Part shown: positions 45,777 through 57,060 of the stretch, piece after piece
Layout: the number at the start of each line of letters is the position of its first letter
Numbering within the stretch: position 1 is the stretch's first letter
Assembly (NCBI RefSeq): GCF_028583425.1
Contig: NC_072806.1
Location: 31,666,001-31,730,000 of the forward strand
DNA from: Eublepharis macularius
Taxonomy: Eukaryota; Chordata; Lepidosauria; Squamata; Eublepharidae
Length of the DNA stretch: 64,000 bases
Direction of reading: 5' to 3'
Translations under genes and position numbers: made by a program
Notes under the pieces: generated by a model
Database searches by the model: none
The model's input: only the letters and a program-made list of their open reading frames with translations
Told to the model about the DNA's origin: nothing

Positions 45777-46474
45777 TTCTGTCTCTGCTCAGTAACTAAA
45801 AACTGCATTCACTCCGCCCACCCTCTCAGTCATCAACCGGTCATCTCACTCCTTCATCCCTCTCTTTCACCCCCACTCTTCATCTGTACCACACCAAGCA
45901 TTTAAAGAGACACACACACACTTAAAATCATCACAGGGTGGGTTGGCATGCAAAAATAGAAGAGGGCAGAAGGACAGAGACCCCCAGGTTTGGAAGCAGA
46001 AGTGAAAATTAAACCGAGGGCTGGAGCTGAACAACGGTGCTGTGGAATTGGGTAGCAGTCTTAGTTCAAGCCCAGTAAATGGAGGTTTTCCCTTCTCTGT
46101 AGCCACTTTATTCTTTAATAAGGCTGGTAGTGAGGGAGATCCTAATTTATATTGTTTTGAAAAATCTGTCTGCTCCGCTGGTGGGCTCTACGTTTAGGAG
46201 GTGGATGAGGGGCTGTGGCTGGCTTTGAGGGCCTCCCGGTCTTGGCTAGGAGCTAACATGGGGGCTGGACAGCTTTGGTGTTCTCAGTACACCTGGAGAC
46301 CGGAAGTGTGCCTGTTGCTACAAGAGGACTGCCTCACAACTGGTCCCACTCTGGAATAAAGCTGCCTGTACCTGCAAGCAAGAAATTTAGTCATGGAGTT
46401 TGGGCGTGGCACTGCTGTAGGGTTTCTAACTCCGGGTTGGGAAATTACTGGAGATTTGGGGGAGTGGAGCCTAA

Positions 46475-47428
46475 GAGCTAGACCACACAAGATGAATTAC
46501 ACGAGGACGCTCAAGTGAAGCAAGATCCAATGTCAGCTGGGAAGCGTAGTTTGAATTTCACTTCTCTCTACAGTGCCAGCCAGATTGTTCCTCAGAGGGT
46601 TTGTTGATAATTGATAGAGATCCAGTCTTTTGGGATTAGAGTTACAAACTCTATATAGTTCTGCTAATAGAACTTGTTCTCCCCTAAACTTGGGGATTGT
46701 CCCTAATGTAAGTCTCCCAGCCGTAAACCTTTACCAACTCTTGGCTCCCGATTTATGTAGAGCCTTTTCTCTGGCCAGATTTAATGTTCTTCCTTCAGCC
46801 ATTTTATATGGCAGATTTCATGGGATTCCTTATTATAGCAGGTGTTGTCCTTGTTCGATGGACTGTGTTGAAACTGTTCCCCATGTTCTTCTCCAGTGCT
46901 CTTTTTATCTGGCGCCACGCCGGGATCTTCTACATCCTATTTTAGCCCAACTTTCAGAGTTTTCTGATGATTTTAAGGTTCAGTTTCTGCTTGACAACCC
47001 AGATGGGGAAATAACTGAAATAGTAGCAAAGTATCTCTACAGTGCCATGGCTATACGCCCTGACAAGTAATATTCTATACTGGTTTTGCTGCACTGTTGC
47101 CCTGTCCCTATCTGTAATTTTAATCTCATTCTGTATGGATTCGTTTCTGTATTTAATATCTTACATTTTATATATGCCAATAAAGGCTTGCTTGCTTGGC
47201 TTGCTTGATAATTGATAGAACCTTGGGGGAGGCAAAGAGGAAATTAATAAACCCTCTGAGGAGCAATCTTTGCTTGCTCTGTAGAGAGGTGAAATTAACA
47301 AACACTCTGAGGAGCAATCTTTGCCGGCTCTGTAGAGAGAGGTGAGAGTCAAACTACGCTTCCCAGCTAACATTGCATCTCCCTTCACTTGAGCGTGTTC
47401 ATGTAATTTGTCTCATGTTGTTTGGCTC
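46475..47428. mobile_element. Harbinger-type palindromic MITE interrupted by a LINE
   Basis: Ends GAGCTAGACCACACAAG and TTGTTTGGCTC are inverted, with the triplet TAA on both sides (46472-46474, 47429-47431). Internal arms (TCAAGTGAAG, GCTGGGAAGCGTAGTTTG, CTCTACAG, CCTCAGAGGGTTTGTT) are mirrored. The LINE at 46619-47206 sits in it. Confidence 0.8.
46619..47206 (+). mobile_element. 5'-truncated LINE with 13-bp target duplication
   Basis: GATAATTGATAGA flanks both sides (46606-46618 and 47207-47219). The 588-bp insert has an open C-terminal reading frame (to 47070) with SLARFNVLPSAILYGRFHGI, then CCPCSMDCVETVPHVLLQC, a CxC...H...C end like the LINE at 7456. It ends ATGCCAATAAAGGCTTGCTT with a TTGC-repeat tail. 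A recent insertion by target-primed reverse transcription. Confidence 0.88.
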
Positions 47429-47460
47429 TAAGAAGACCAGGATTTAGGAGAAGAGAATTT

Positions 47461-48994
47461 TTAAATTGACATTAAAATTTGAATCTGTAGACAAATGCTT
47501 TATTCTGCCTCGACTAAAATTTAATAGATACCATGAAGTGAACTTTGGAGAGGAGAAGTACTGTCTCTCCCATGGGATCACCCATTGAACATCCCCAATT
47601 TTCCTTATTTTAATACATTTTTAAAGTCCTTCTCAGTAGATTCAGCAGGGTGCTGAAGGAATGTGAATTGTCACCTGAAAGTACTTTTAAAGTTAATTTT
47701 CTGAGACTCTCTCTGTCCCCAATTGGAGTCCTGTAGCCCAGACTGCGTCCTTCATCTGCTCTTCCCTCCTTTGGTTGTTCCTAGAAGGGCAGGAGCAAAC
47801 CGCCATGCACCTCAATTCTTGCCAGATTTTTTGTGTGGATTTTGTGTTTCAGTGCTGTGACACCTTGTCCTCCCTTCTCATCCCCGTGGCCCTCACTGCC
47901 AACTCATTTTGATTCTAATTTGTTTATGGAAATGACATACTGTCACCCTTGGTCTTTATGGTATGCCTGATCCTGTCGTATCGGATAAAAAATCCCGTGG
48001 TTGCAGTTAGAGAGGTTGGGGAGGGAGTAGCAAAAAAAAAAAAAAAGTCTCTCTGGAATCTATTAATATCCAGGAGAGGTGAAGATTGCAAGCTACGAAG
48101 GAAGTCTCCTCTGCTTTGATCTAATTCTGTCCTCACCCTCAAAGCCTGAGCAGCATCAGAACAAAAGTATCATTGAGCATATGCAGAGCTGGTCCAAACC
48201 CACCTCTCCAAGACAAGAAGCTTGGAAAGATGTGCTGGAGAGGGAGTTTTGCCTTATGAATGGCTCTGGTCGCCTTGGAGATTTCCTTCCCGCTTTTCTG
48301 GATCTTGAGCTCATGTTTCCTCCATTAGTCTGCACTTCGGTTTCTCTGCCCCAGCCCCGCTTCACTTTTTAAGCTGCCTTTACCCTACAATCCAGTGTCA
48401 ATCGTGTGTTCTGTGGATGAGTTTATAGAGGCCGTGTACATTGCATAAGCATCTGTGGATTCAAGCAAGCCCCTCTTTATTGGAGCTAATCAGAGTATCA
48501 CAAAAGGGTGCTAATGAAAAGGCATTGCATGACCCCTGTTTTTGCAATGTTTCTATGGACCAGCATGGTTAGCTACAATCTCTGTGGATTTGACGGAAGG
48601 GACATCTTAAAGATGTCTAAAGCGTGTCTAGTCCCCTTGACATTCTGCCTGCCTCCAAACTCACATGCTTGCCCACTGAACTAAAACTGTGTTGAGGCAT
48701 CAGTGAACATTCTGTGACATCACAGAAGCTCATCCAATAGCTGGGAAGGAGGCAGAGCTGGAAGATTAACCAGTTGCCTAGACTTCTCAAGTGTTGGAGG
48801 GAATGATTTCCCTCCTGCCCGATGCTATTTATCCTTGGCCATAGCAGCTCCATCTTGGAGCATGTGATCCTCTCCACGGGGTCCTTTGCACTTTGAAAAT
48901 GTAATTGCAGAAGCTGCTTCTAATAGCACACCTCTAGAGTCAGGCATGTATTCTTTCTGGATCCTGCATTTGGAATCTTATTTTTTGCATTAAC
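47461..48994. other. LHFPL-like intron, no gene or clear repeat recognised
   Basis: Mostly unique sequence with a 15-A run at about 48033. Confidence 0.45.
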
Positions 48995-49137
48995 CAACTT
49001 TACTGCATGCATCTGATGAAGAGAACTGTGATTCTCGAAAGCTTATGCTACGGTGAAGTTGGTTAGCTTTAAAGGTGCTACTGGACTCTTTACTATTTTG
49101 CTACTACAGACTAACACAGCTAACTCCTTTGGATCTG
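48995..49137 (+). mobile_element. Penelope-like repeat, single arm
   Basis: A hammerhead-like motif at 49009-49048 on the plus strand (GCAT, CTGATGA, A, GAGAA loop TTCTC, GAAAGCTT, ATGC), then GGTTAGCTTTAAAGGTGC, TACTGGACTC and CTACAGACTAACACAGC. It is one arm without the inverted partner. Confidence 0.65.
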
Positions 49138-49506
49138 TTTTTGCATTATTTCCCTATCAGCAATCTTAGGGCTCATAAAACCTCCTTGTCCTTTCTGCTC
49201 CCACTCCTGGATGTGATTAATTGTTTATCCCAAATAAATTAAGAGCCCCTCAACGGGTCTATAAATATGCCTTTCTGTGGCCTCCATAAATCCTGGTTGA
49301 TGATAGATCTATACCCGTTGTTTTATTTCCTTGGGTGTGAGATGCAGGCTGTGGCCATTCTGTTCATTAAATATATCTGGTCATACTTGCACAAAAATCT
49401 CGTTTTTAAAAAAATCTGTTAACTCCAAGTGAAATTTAAACTGGAAACCGGCATAAGCAATGTTTCTAAAAGTCCTCGCCTGCTCCACAGCTAATTTTTA
49501 CTGGAC

Positions 49507-49731
49507 TTAGGGTTGCCAGCTCTGGGTTGGAAAATTCCTGGAGATTTGGGGGAGTGGGGGATAGAGCCTGAAGAAGATGGGATTTGAGGAGAGGACAATC
49601 CTCGGTGGGGTGTTATGCCGTGGAGTCCACCCTCCAAAGCAGCCACTTTCTCCAGGGGAAATGATCTCTATCTGGAGATCAGTTGTAATTCCAGGAGGTC
49701 TCCAGCCACCACCTGGAGGATGGCAATCCTT
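49507..49731 (+). mobile_element. hAT-type MITE (TAGGGTTGCCA family)
   Basis: TTAGGGTTGCCAGCTCTGGG at the left and CACCTGGAGGATGGCAATCC at the right, with flanks TACTGGAC/TACTGGAT as a likely 8-bp duplication. Confidence 0.75.
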
Positions 49732-49839
49732 TACTGGATAGACAGCTTAAAGTGGTAATAGATAGCCATGGGGCATTTTTCTTCTCCACTAGCCAGAAGT
49801 CCCAGGGCTTCAGCCATCGCACTGTACAATCCCCCAAGT

Positions 49840-50058
49840 GGGGCTGTCAACATCCAAGTGGAGCTTGAAGATCTCCTAGAATTACAACTGATCTCTAGCC
49901 AACAGAGCTCAGTTCACCTAGAGATGATAGCTGTTTTGGAGATAGATTTTATGGCATAATATCCTACTGAGGTCTCTCTCAACCCTAAACCCTGCCCTCT
50001 CCACACTCAACCACCAAAGTCGTCAGGAATTTCTGAATCTGGAGCTAGCAAACTTACC
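49840..50058 (-). mobile_element. hAT-type MITE (TAGGGTTGCCA family), diverged
   Basis: AGATCTCCTAGAATTACAAC, TGGCATAATATCCTACTG and CAGGAATTTCTGAATCTGG, in the order of the reversed element. It abuts the Harbinger-type MITE at 50067. Confidence 0.6.
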
Positions 50059-50066
50059 TCAAATAA

Positions 50067-50830
50067 CCAAGTTACAATAGACAAATTACACGAGGAGGAG
50101 CACGTGAAGGGAGTTGCAATTAGAGATGGGCATGAACTGGGAAAAACCCGAACCATGTGGTTCGTGGCTCATCAAATTTCACGAACCATGAACTTTCACT
50201 AACCTGCCCCTGGTTCGCAAACCTGTTCGTTTGGTTCGTGAAAACATCACATCCAGGTCAGAAAATAATCACTTCCGGGTCAGCAGAAGGTCACTTCTGG
50301 GTAAGCAGAAGGTCTGCAGGAAGTCCATCCCCTGTTGCCTAGGAAACTGATTGATTGGCACCAGGCTGTCTGCAGTGACGAACCAAAAAACAAACCAAAT
50401 GAACCAGCCTAAAGCTCATGGTGGTTCGTCAGAAATGGGATCTGATGAACCGTGGTTCGCAAACCACGAACCGGCCTGGTTCATGCTTAATTTTGGTTCT
50501 TATTTTGGTTCGTGCCCATCTCTAGTTGCAATGTTAGCCAGGAAGCTGAATTTTAAAAGAGATCAGCTTTGTCAATTTCCCCTCTCTACAGGGCCAGGGA
50601 GATCCCTGCTCAGAGGGTTTGTTACCTCCCAAAGGCTCTGTCAGTTTCACTTCCCCTTTTAAGAGGCAAAGAAGAAATTAAAAACCCTTCTGAGCAACAT
50701 CTCCCTGGCTCTGTAGAGGGGGGAAATTGACAAAGCCTTCCGATCTCTTTTAAAATTCAGCTTCCCGGCTAACATTGCAACTCCCTTTACATGCTCCTTC
50801 TTGTGTAATTCGTATCTTGTAGCTTAGCTC
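50067..50830. mobile_element. Harbinger-type palindromic MITE interrupted by a hAT MITE
   Basis: The right end GTAGCTTAGCTC is flanked by TAA (50831-50833) and the left end CCAAGTTACAATAG follows TAA (50064-50066). Arms (AATTACACGAGGAG, GCAATGTTAGCC, CCTCTCTACAGGG) are mirrored. The element at 50121-50524 splits the left arm. Confidence 0.75.
50121..50524. mobile_element. hAT-type MITE (TAGAGATGGGC ends) with 8-bp duplication
   Basis: Starts TAGAGATGGGCATGAAC and ends GTTCGTGCCCATCTCTA, flanked by GTTGCAAT on both sides (50113-50120, 50525-50532). It is 404 bp, rich in GGTTCGTG/CACGAACC words, and non-coding. Confidence 0.9.
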
Positions 50831-51018
50831 TAAAAGAAAGTATTTCTCAGGGTGGGTTTGGCCCAGAGACAGCCAGTTGCTGAATCCCATGCTAAAGTTA
50901 TAAGGAGCTTAACGGGACCTCGTCAGCGACTGCCTTCCTTGCTGACTTGGCAAGGCAATCAGGCCTTAGCTCAGAGGAGCCTGCAGCCTACATTTTTGAC
51001 AGTGGGGGAAGTGACTGA

Positions 51019-51368
51019 GAGCCAAGCGACAAGTGACGCCTGACACAGGTTGGACACTTGTCAGCTTACCTCAAGTTTTGATGAGAAATGTAGGCATCCT
51101 GGTCTTACAGCTCGGCTCTCCATTTAATTGAAGTTTACAGACCCCCCCCCCCACACACACACAACGGAGGGGAAGGGGGAGCCCAGCAAGAGCCCGACGC
51201 CTGCACTCCCCTCCCGACTTCATGTTCTCCCTCCCATAGACTGCCGCTCTGTAAACTTCAATTAAATGGAGAGCCAAGCTGCAAGACCTGGATGCCTACA
51301 TTTCCCATCAAACCTTGAGGGAAGCTGACAAGTGTCCAACCTGTGTCAGGCATCACTTGTAGCTTGAC
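51019..51368. mobile_element. Harbinger-type palindromic MITE
   Basis: Ends GAGCCAAGCGACAAGTGAC and CACTTGTAGCTTGAC, with TGA on both sides. Inner arms (GACACAGGTTGGACACTTGT, ACTTCAATTAAATGGAGAGC) are mirrored around a C-run and a CA repeat at 51142-51162. Confidence 0.7.
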
Positions 51369-52049
51369 TGAGAGTGAGGGGCCTAGGGAAGGGAGGGTCA
51401 GCCGCAGATAACAAGTGGTGCATCCAAACTGGCATAGCTGCTTATATGCCTGGTTCCTTTTCCTTGTGGGTTAAAGTCTGAAATTTAAATTTAAGTTGAG
51501 CTTTTATGGCTCAGGGTGGCTTCATGGTGGGATTTAAAGGAGGAGGGAGGGCACAGCTGGTGCGTGGGGCACCTTCACTAACTTGTGTGAGTCTTCGGGG
51601 GAAGCCATATTGCTGTGTCTCCCAAATAAGCTTGATAGGGTGGATAAAAACACTTTGGGGGCACTGTCTGAAAATCCTATGCCCGTGGCGGTCATGTGTG
51701 CCCGTTTAATAGAACACTTAATGATATTTAATATTAGAACAATACCTTTTGGGGGTATGTTAAAGCTGATCCCAGACAGTGGCTTGGTTCAGATACAGGA
51801 GTAAGCTATCGGAGGCAAGAGGCAATAGAGTGGCCTCCCACATGTAGAAGTGTTGTTTCCATGTTGTCTTCGTGTTTATGTGTAACATGTGCTTGCTATT
51901 CTGGGTCTTTTGCTTTCTTTCTGAATCCTGTAGCATTTGGCATGTTGGGGTCTCTCCTGTGTATGCAAGGCTACAGTTTGGGAGCAAAAGCCATTTTTAG
52001 TACCGTGAATATAATGTATTTTGAAATATGTACCTGGAGCTGAATTGGT

Positions 52050-52440
52050 TATAAGGTACCTTGGGAATGTTTAGTTTGGAGAAGAGGAGGTTGAGGGGGG
52101 ACATGATTGCTCTCTTTAAATATTTGAAAGGCTGTCATTTGGAGGAGGGTAAGGAGCTGTTCCAGTTGGCAGCAAAGGGTAGGACCTGAAACAATGGGCT
52201 TAAATTACATGCACAAAGGTACCGGCTGGATATTAGGAAAAACTTTTTCACCGTCAGAGTAGTTCAAAAGTGGAATCAGCTGCCTAGGGAGGTGGTGAGC
52301 TCCCCCTCACTGGCAGTTTTCAAGAAGAGGCTGGATGAGTATTTGTCAGAGATGCTTTAGGCTGATCCTGCATTGGGCAGGGGGTTGGACTAGATGGTCT
52401 CTGTGGCCCCTTCCAACTCTAAGATTCTATGATACTATGA
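52050..52440 (+). mobile_element. CR1 LINE, ORF2 C-terminus and 3' end
   Basis: The plus strand reads FSLEKRRLRGDMIALFKYLK, later YRLDIRKNFFTVRVVQKWNQ and LPREVVSSPSLAVFKKRLDE, the classic CR1 C-terminus. It ends with GGGTTGGACTAGATGG and the CR1 terminal repeat ATTCTATGATACTATGA. The 5' part is missing and the coding part is broken at one place at least. Confidence 0.92.
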
Positions 52441-53214
52441 TTTTTCCAGTGCAGTAACTTTTTCCGGTGCTCAGACTCTACGGCTGTCGCAGTTGGGCAC
52501 TGCAGAGTGTGGATTTACACACGCACACACCACCCTCCCAGTCCTCTCCCACTGAACTATTTTTGGTTCCTGCCCTTTTGACTATTTCCTGTTATTCTCC
52601 AATCCTTTCCTCTAGTTCTGTCGCAAAGGACAATGGAGAAGTGCCAGGATCTCCTAAAATGTCAAAGACAGTTTTGTTGTGCTAGCCACAGAGAGCAGTA
52701 ATTTTGTTTTCCTGCTTAGAAAATAAATGGCATGTTTTCTAAACCGTTGTGTTTTCTAAACCTAGTGCAGGCTCCAGAAATAAACCGGCTGCCTCCTCTC
52801 TGTCCAGTTTTGGCAGCCGGGGAGGGGGGGGGGGCGTCTTCTTCCTGTTTGTCTCCAAAGTTAGAAGGTATTTTGTATCTCAGGATGAGTGCGTGACAGT
52901 TTTTCTCCTGCGCTAGTAACTGTGGCTTAGTTGAAATTGTCGCTTGTCTCTTTGTAAGCCTAGATCTTTCATGGGGCTTGTTTAGCGTTCTCTATCCTTG
53001 TCGTGTTCGGGTATGTTCTGTCTTGGATGGCCGATGCTGTTGAGCAGCAACAGCTTGTTCAATGGAATTGACTGGGACAGGCCCAAAAGAAATAACTTTG
53101 TCACACAACACGTAATTTTAATTCATGGAATTTGTGGCCGCAAGATTCGCCCACTGGTTCCGATGGCTTTAAACGTAGTTAGAAAAATTCTTGGAGGCTA
53201 GCACAATCAACAGC

Positions 53215-53400
53215 CATTGATTGTGATGACTAAATGGAACACCCATACTCAAAGGCAGTATATCTTTAAGTAACAGTTGCTGGAGACATTTAACAGGGGA
53301 GGACTGTTTCCCTTGTGCCTGAAGTATGGGCATCTCGGAGGTATCTGGAGGGAGTAATAAATAATGTGCTTCCGGAAAGTTGAAAAACATCCTGCCCTGA
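53215..53400 (+). mobile_element. CR1 3' UTR relic
   Basis: TAAATGGAACACCCATACTC, AAAGGCAGTATATCTTTAAG and GGGCATCTCGGAGGTATCTG follow the reptile CR1 3' UTR order. Confidence 0.55.
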
Positions 53401-53436
53401 TGCAATAGTGATACTTATCACTCTTGTACCTCCTTG

Positions 53437-53620
53437 TAAGTGTAGTGGTTTGGAGTGTTAGCACTGGACTGGGGAGATCTGGATTCAAATCTCCCTGCAG
53501 GCCATGAAGCTCAGCAACTGATCTTGGGACAGTCATTCTCAGAGCGGTTGGATGGGGTTTTCCCTTCCTCCATGTTTACTACCCTGATACCTTTTGAAGG
53601 AGGCCTGGAGAGAAATGCGA
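53437..53620 (+). mobile_element. tRNA-derived SINE
   Basis: GTGTAGTGGTTTGGAGTGTT, GATTCAAATCTCCCTGC and a diverged body. Confidence 0.6.
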
Positions 53621-53750
53621 AAAATATTAAAAATGGAGCCTGGCAGACCATAGGGCATATGTCTTGAAACTCACATTAGATCTATCACAGCTTATACAGG
53701 GGAACCTTCTTTTCTGTACTTGCTAGGTCCCTTAATGTCTTTATCAAAAA

Positions 53751-54535
53751 TAATTTATTTATTTATTATATTAGATTTTTAGTCCGCCCTCCCCGCCAGG
53801 TGGGCTCAGGGTGGAGTACAACATTTCAAATTACATAAATACAGTTAAAAACAGATAAAACAGTATACAAATAACATCAAAACAACTTTATACAATACAG
53901 CTTCTTTTCAGATGGTGATGATAAAATACTGCTTTTCAAGCCCTGGCTCATATGTGGGGTGGTGGACAGATCTTTAGTGTGGCCGGTGGGGGCCCAACCT
54001 AGCCTCCACCATATGCCTGTCTTACATCTCTGTCTTACAGGCTCGGCGGAAAGATAACAAATCTTGCTGGACCCTGGTTTCCTCAGACAGAGAGTTCCAT
54101 CGGATCGATGCCAGGACCGAAAAGGCCCTGGCTCTGGTCGAGGCCAGGCGGGCTTCCCTTGGGCCAGGGACCACCAACAGTTGTTTATTTGTTGAACGAA
54201 GCATCCTGTGGGGTACATATGGGGAGAGGCGGTCCTGCAGATATGCTGGGCCCAGTCCGCATAGGGCTTTATAAGTCAACACCAAAACCTTGAACCAGAC
54301 CTGTTAACCAGCAACCAATGCAGCTGGCGTAGTATATGTGTTATATGTTCCCTAATTGGGACCCTTGCAATTACTTGCGCAGCTGCATTTTGGACCAGCT
54401 GTAGCCTCCGGATCAGGCCCAGGGGAGGCCCTGCGTAGAGCGAGTTGCAGTAGTCTAATCTAGAGGTGACTCTTGCTTGGATCACTGCAGTTAAGTCATG
54501 GGTTGATAGGTAGGGGACAAGCTACCAGGCCTGTC
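53751..54535 (-). mobile_element. L2-type LINE, C-terminal coding part and 3' end
   Basis: Minus-strand frames read VTSRLDYCNSLYAGPPLGLI, RLQLVQNAAAQVIARVP, LRQLHWLLV, then VLTYKALCGLGPAYLQDRL and RAFSVLASIRWNSL: the end of L2 ORF2. The 3' end has AATAAATAAATT. Frames are broken by small changes. A 26-bp tandem duplication follows at 54541-54588. Confidence 0.88.
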
Positions 54536-55188
54536 TTAGATAAGAGAAGCTTTTGTGCGTCTTAAATAAGAGAAGCTTTTGTGCGTCGCCAGAACAGACT
54601 TCAGTCCACCATATCTAGGACTGCTGCGTCACAGTCTGAGGTTACTGGCAGAATTAACCTTGTGCTGGAAACGCTGGCAAAGTTTTCTCAGCGTGCTTGT
54701 CTTCGGATATGTTTACCTGCTCTCTGACATCGTCAGCCTGAGAAGGACACATGGAGACCGAGAGCTGTTATTCCAGCGCTGGAAAGATCAGGTGTCTCTC
54801 ACAGTGCAGCTGTGGACAAAAGACTCCATTACATTAAATGTACCTAGATTAGACCTCAGCAGGAAAATAGCTGTGTGACGGATGGAATGCGTGCTTCCAC
54901 TAAGAGAGATGTTTAAATTATTAGGAAACAAAAAAATCCTGCTGATCAGCAAGAAACCACTCTGCGCAGAGACACTATATAACCCTCTTCTTTTTAAAGT
55001 TCATTAGGCTTTTCTGCCTTCTCCTCTTTTTCTTCCCTCCATCGTTTTTATACTATTCTCCCCTAACCCCATTTGTTGGATGATTCTTGTAAAAAAAAAA
55101 AGTTTGGAAAAATTACTTTAAAAATGGAAACTGGAGAACATCTGCCATGAATATGCATGCTGTCCTTAGAGAAAGACTTCATCTAGAG

Positions 55189-55558
55189 CAGAGGTGGGCA
55201 AATTGCAGCTCGTGGGCCACATGCGGCCTGCTACAGAGTTTTTTGTGGCCCGCCAAGGCAGTCAGAAAAATCCACCTTCAACTGAAATTTCCTTCATTTC
55301 CTTCATTCCTACATTTGTCTCATTAAACTGATTCTAAAATTAAATGTGCTTGCAGCTATAGATGATATGAAATTAGCACAATAAATACATTGAATAAAAC
55401 TACCACTATTTTATTTAATTTATATTTATTGATTTTTATGATACAATTTATACCTTTTCTGAAATGCATAGTTAACTAATGAATGCAATCATTATGAATG
55501 AATGCTAACCTCCGCTCCCAAAAAGTGGCCCCCGAGCCAAAACAATTGCCCACCCCTG
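55189..55558. mobile_element. hAT-type MITE (CAGAGGTGGGCAA ends) with perfect 8-bp duplication
   Basis: CAGAGGTGGGCAAATTGC and GCAATT-type inverted end AATTGCCCACCCCTG, flanked by ATCTAGAG on both sides (55181-55188, 55559-55566). It contains GGGCCACATGCGGCC near the left end and an AT-rich interior. It is non-coding. Confidence 0.9.
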
Positions 55559-55566
55559 ATCTAGAG

Positions 55567-56761
55567 TATGGAAATAATAATACTGACTTACCTTATAGGG
55601 TTGGTTGCTAGGATTTCAAGGGAGTGCTTTAGAATCTTCAAAGCATTTTGTTGCATATTATTAGCAAGAATTCAATTGTAGGCTGTTGTGGCTGAGGCCC
55701 TGGGACTTGTGGGAACAGTATCTAAGAGTCCTCTCTCAGTACAACATATTTTGCATTATACCCCCTTCCTTCTTCCATGTTTGGAAATGTGTGAGGTGTG
55801 GGGCTGAGCTGCTTTTTGAACTTGAAATGTACAATTGCTTCTGGGATGTGTGTACCAAATTTCCATATGCTCTCTCAGCATTCAGCAGAACGGTTGGGTT
55901 AAAAAGAATGCCAAACAGGTGTCAGCCAGGGATGGGCAATATCTAGATAGAGCATTCGTCAGATCCCATAGGGCTGCTCTTATTTTTCTTTTTTGATTTT
56001 GTCTGTTATTGTTGATCCCTACTTTCAGTTCACCTCATTTTTGTCGCTCCTTTGTGGTATTCTGTTTTCTTTTTTAACATCATCAGCACAAAGAATCTTG
56101 AAAGACATTAAAGGAGAGGGAAAAAATCAGCACAGGGAAAGAGGAATTGGTGCGGAAACAAGACCGGTGGGACGATTTCTGAAGAGGGATATTCAGACGC
56201 AACCAGGCGGCTTTGACCTGTCTCTGCCCTCTTGTCTGCCATCTTATTGCTGGATCCTGTGGAACAAGCAATCTGTATGGATCGCTCTCACTCCTTGTTG
56301 ACTGCTCCTGTTCCCCGGGAAGTTCAGAGAGAGATCTGGGAGTTTGCCACCCCTGTTGGGCGTTCTCAGCTAGGCAAACGATTCTCTTCTCTCTGGCAGA
56401 CTGCGTCAATAGATGCTCAGTCCCCATCCAAGGGTGGCTGACGGGGAACAGTCACGCCGGGGAACTTCCTCGTTCTGTTCCCGTAAATAATACATCAAGA
56501 TGGCAGATCAGAAATGAAATTATCATTGGAAATGCATGAGTGCTGGCTATTAATAACATGTAGGGAGCGGGGGTGGGGAGGAGCACTTCTGTCCCCGTGA
56601 TTAATTATGCAGACGAGCGGAGGGGAGGCTGCAGTGGTTCCTCCGTGGGGCGGTGGTTGTGTTGCTCCTTGTTGGGGGGGGTGCCTTAAGGATGCATTCT
56701 TACACATGGATTTCCCATTTTTCTTTGGGGATGCCACGATAGCTAAGAAAGATAGTATCCA
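55567..56761. other. LHFPL-like intron, no gene recognised
   Basis: No exon was seen. Part of 56,470-56,640 (AAATAATACATCAAGATGGC, TGATTAATTATGCAGACG) could be conserved non-coding sequence. Confidence 0.35.
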
Positions 56762-57060
56762 GCTTGATCAGACCAATAGTCAAGCATCCTGCATCCCTTA
56801 AGCACCATCCAGGTGCCTCCTACAAGGTCCCAGGCAGGGTGACAGAGGCCAAGGCCTCCCCCTGTGATTGCCGTCCCCAGCAACTGGCTTTCAGGGGTAA
56901 ACTGCCTCTGGACATGGAGGTTCATATAGCCATCAGGGCCTTTTCTCTGGGAACTTTAGTCTAATTACCTTCTAAAGCCATCTCAGCCTCTGACTGTCGC
57001 TACATCATCCTGGGGCACTGAGTTCCGCAAGTTCAATCCTGAGTTTGTGTGATGAAATAC
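56762..57060 (-). mobile_element. CR1 relic
   Basis: The plus strand has GCTTGATCAGACCAATAGTC, CTGCCTCTGGACATGGAGG, TAAAGCCATCTCAGCC and CACTGAGTTCCGCAAGTTC, reverse-complement CR1 3' coding/UTR sequence. Confidence 0.6.

Larger units (their letters stand above)
46418..47460. mobile_element. hAT-type MITE (TAGGGTTGCCA family) split by a nested insertion
   Basis: The left piece (TCCGGGTTGGGAAATTACTG to GGAGTGGAGCC, 46418-46471) and the right piece (GAAGACCAGGATTTAGGAG, 47432-47455) join into the normal order of this MITE when the Harbinger-type element between them is ignored. Confidence 0.65.

Noticed and set aside
46630-47070. 147-codon plus-strand frame as a host gene
   Set aside because: It lies wholly in a 5'-truncated LINE with target duplications and has the LINE C-terminal Cys/His end.
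54579-54878. Hydrophobic plus-strand frame that might be a later LHFPL exon
   Set aside because: No family motif (GW, C...C spacing), no suitable acceptor, and it overlaps repeat-derived DNA next to an L2 copy.
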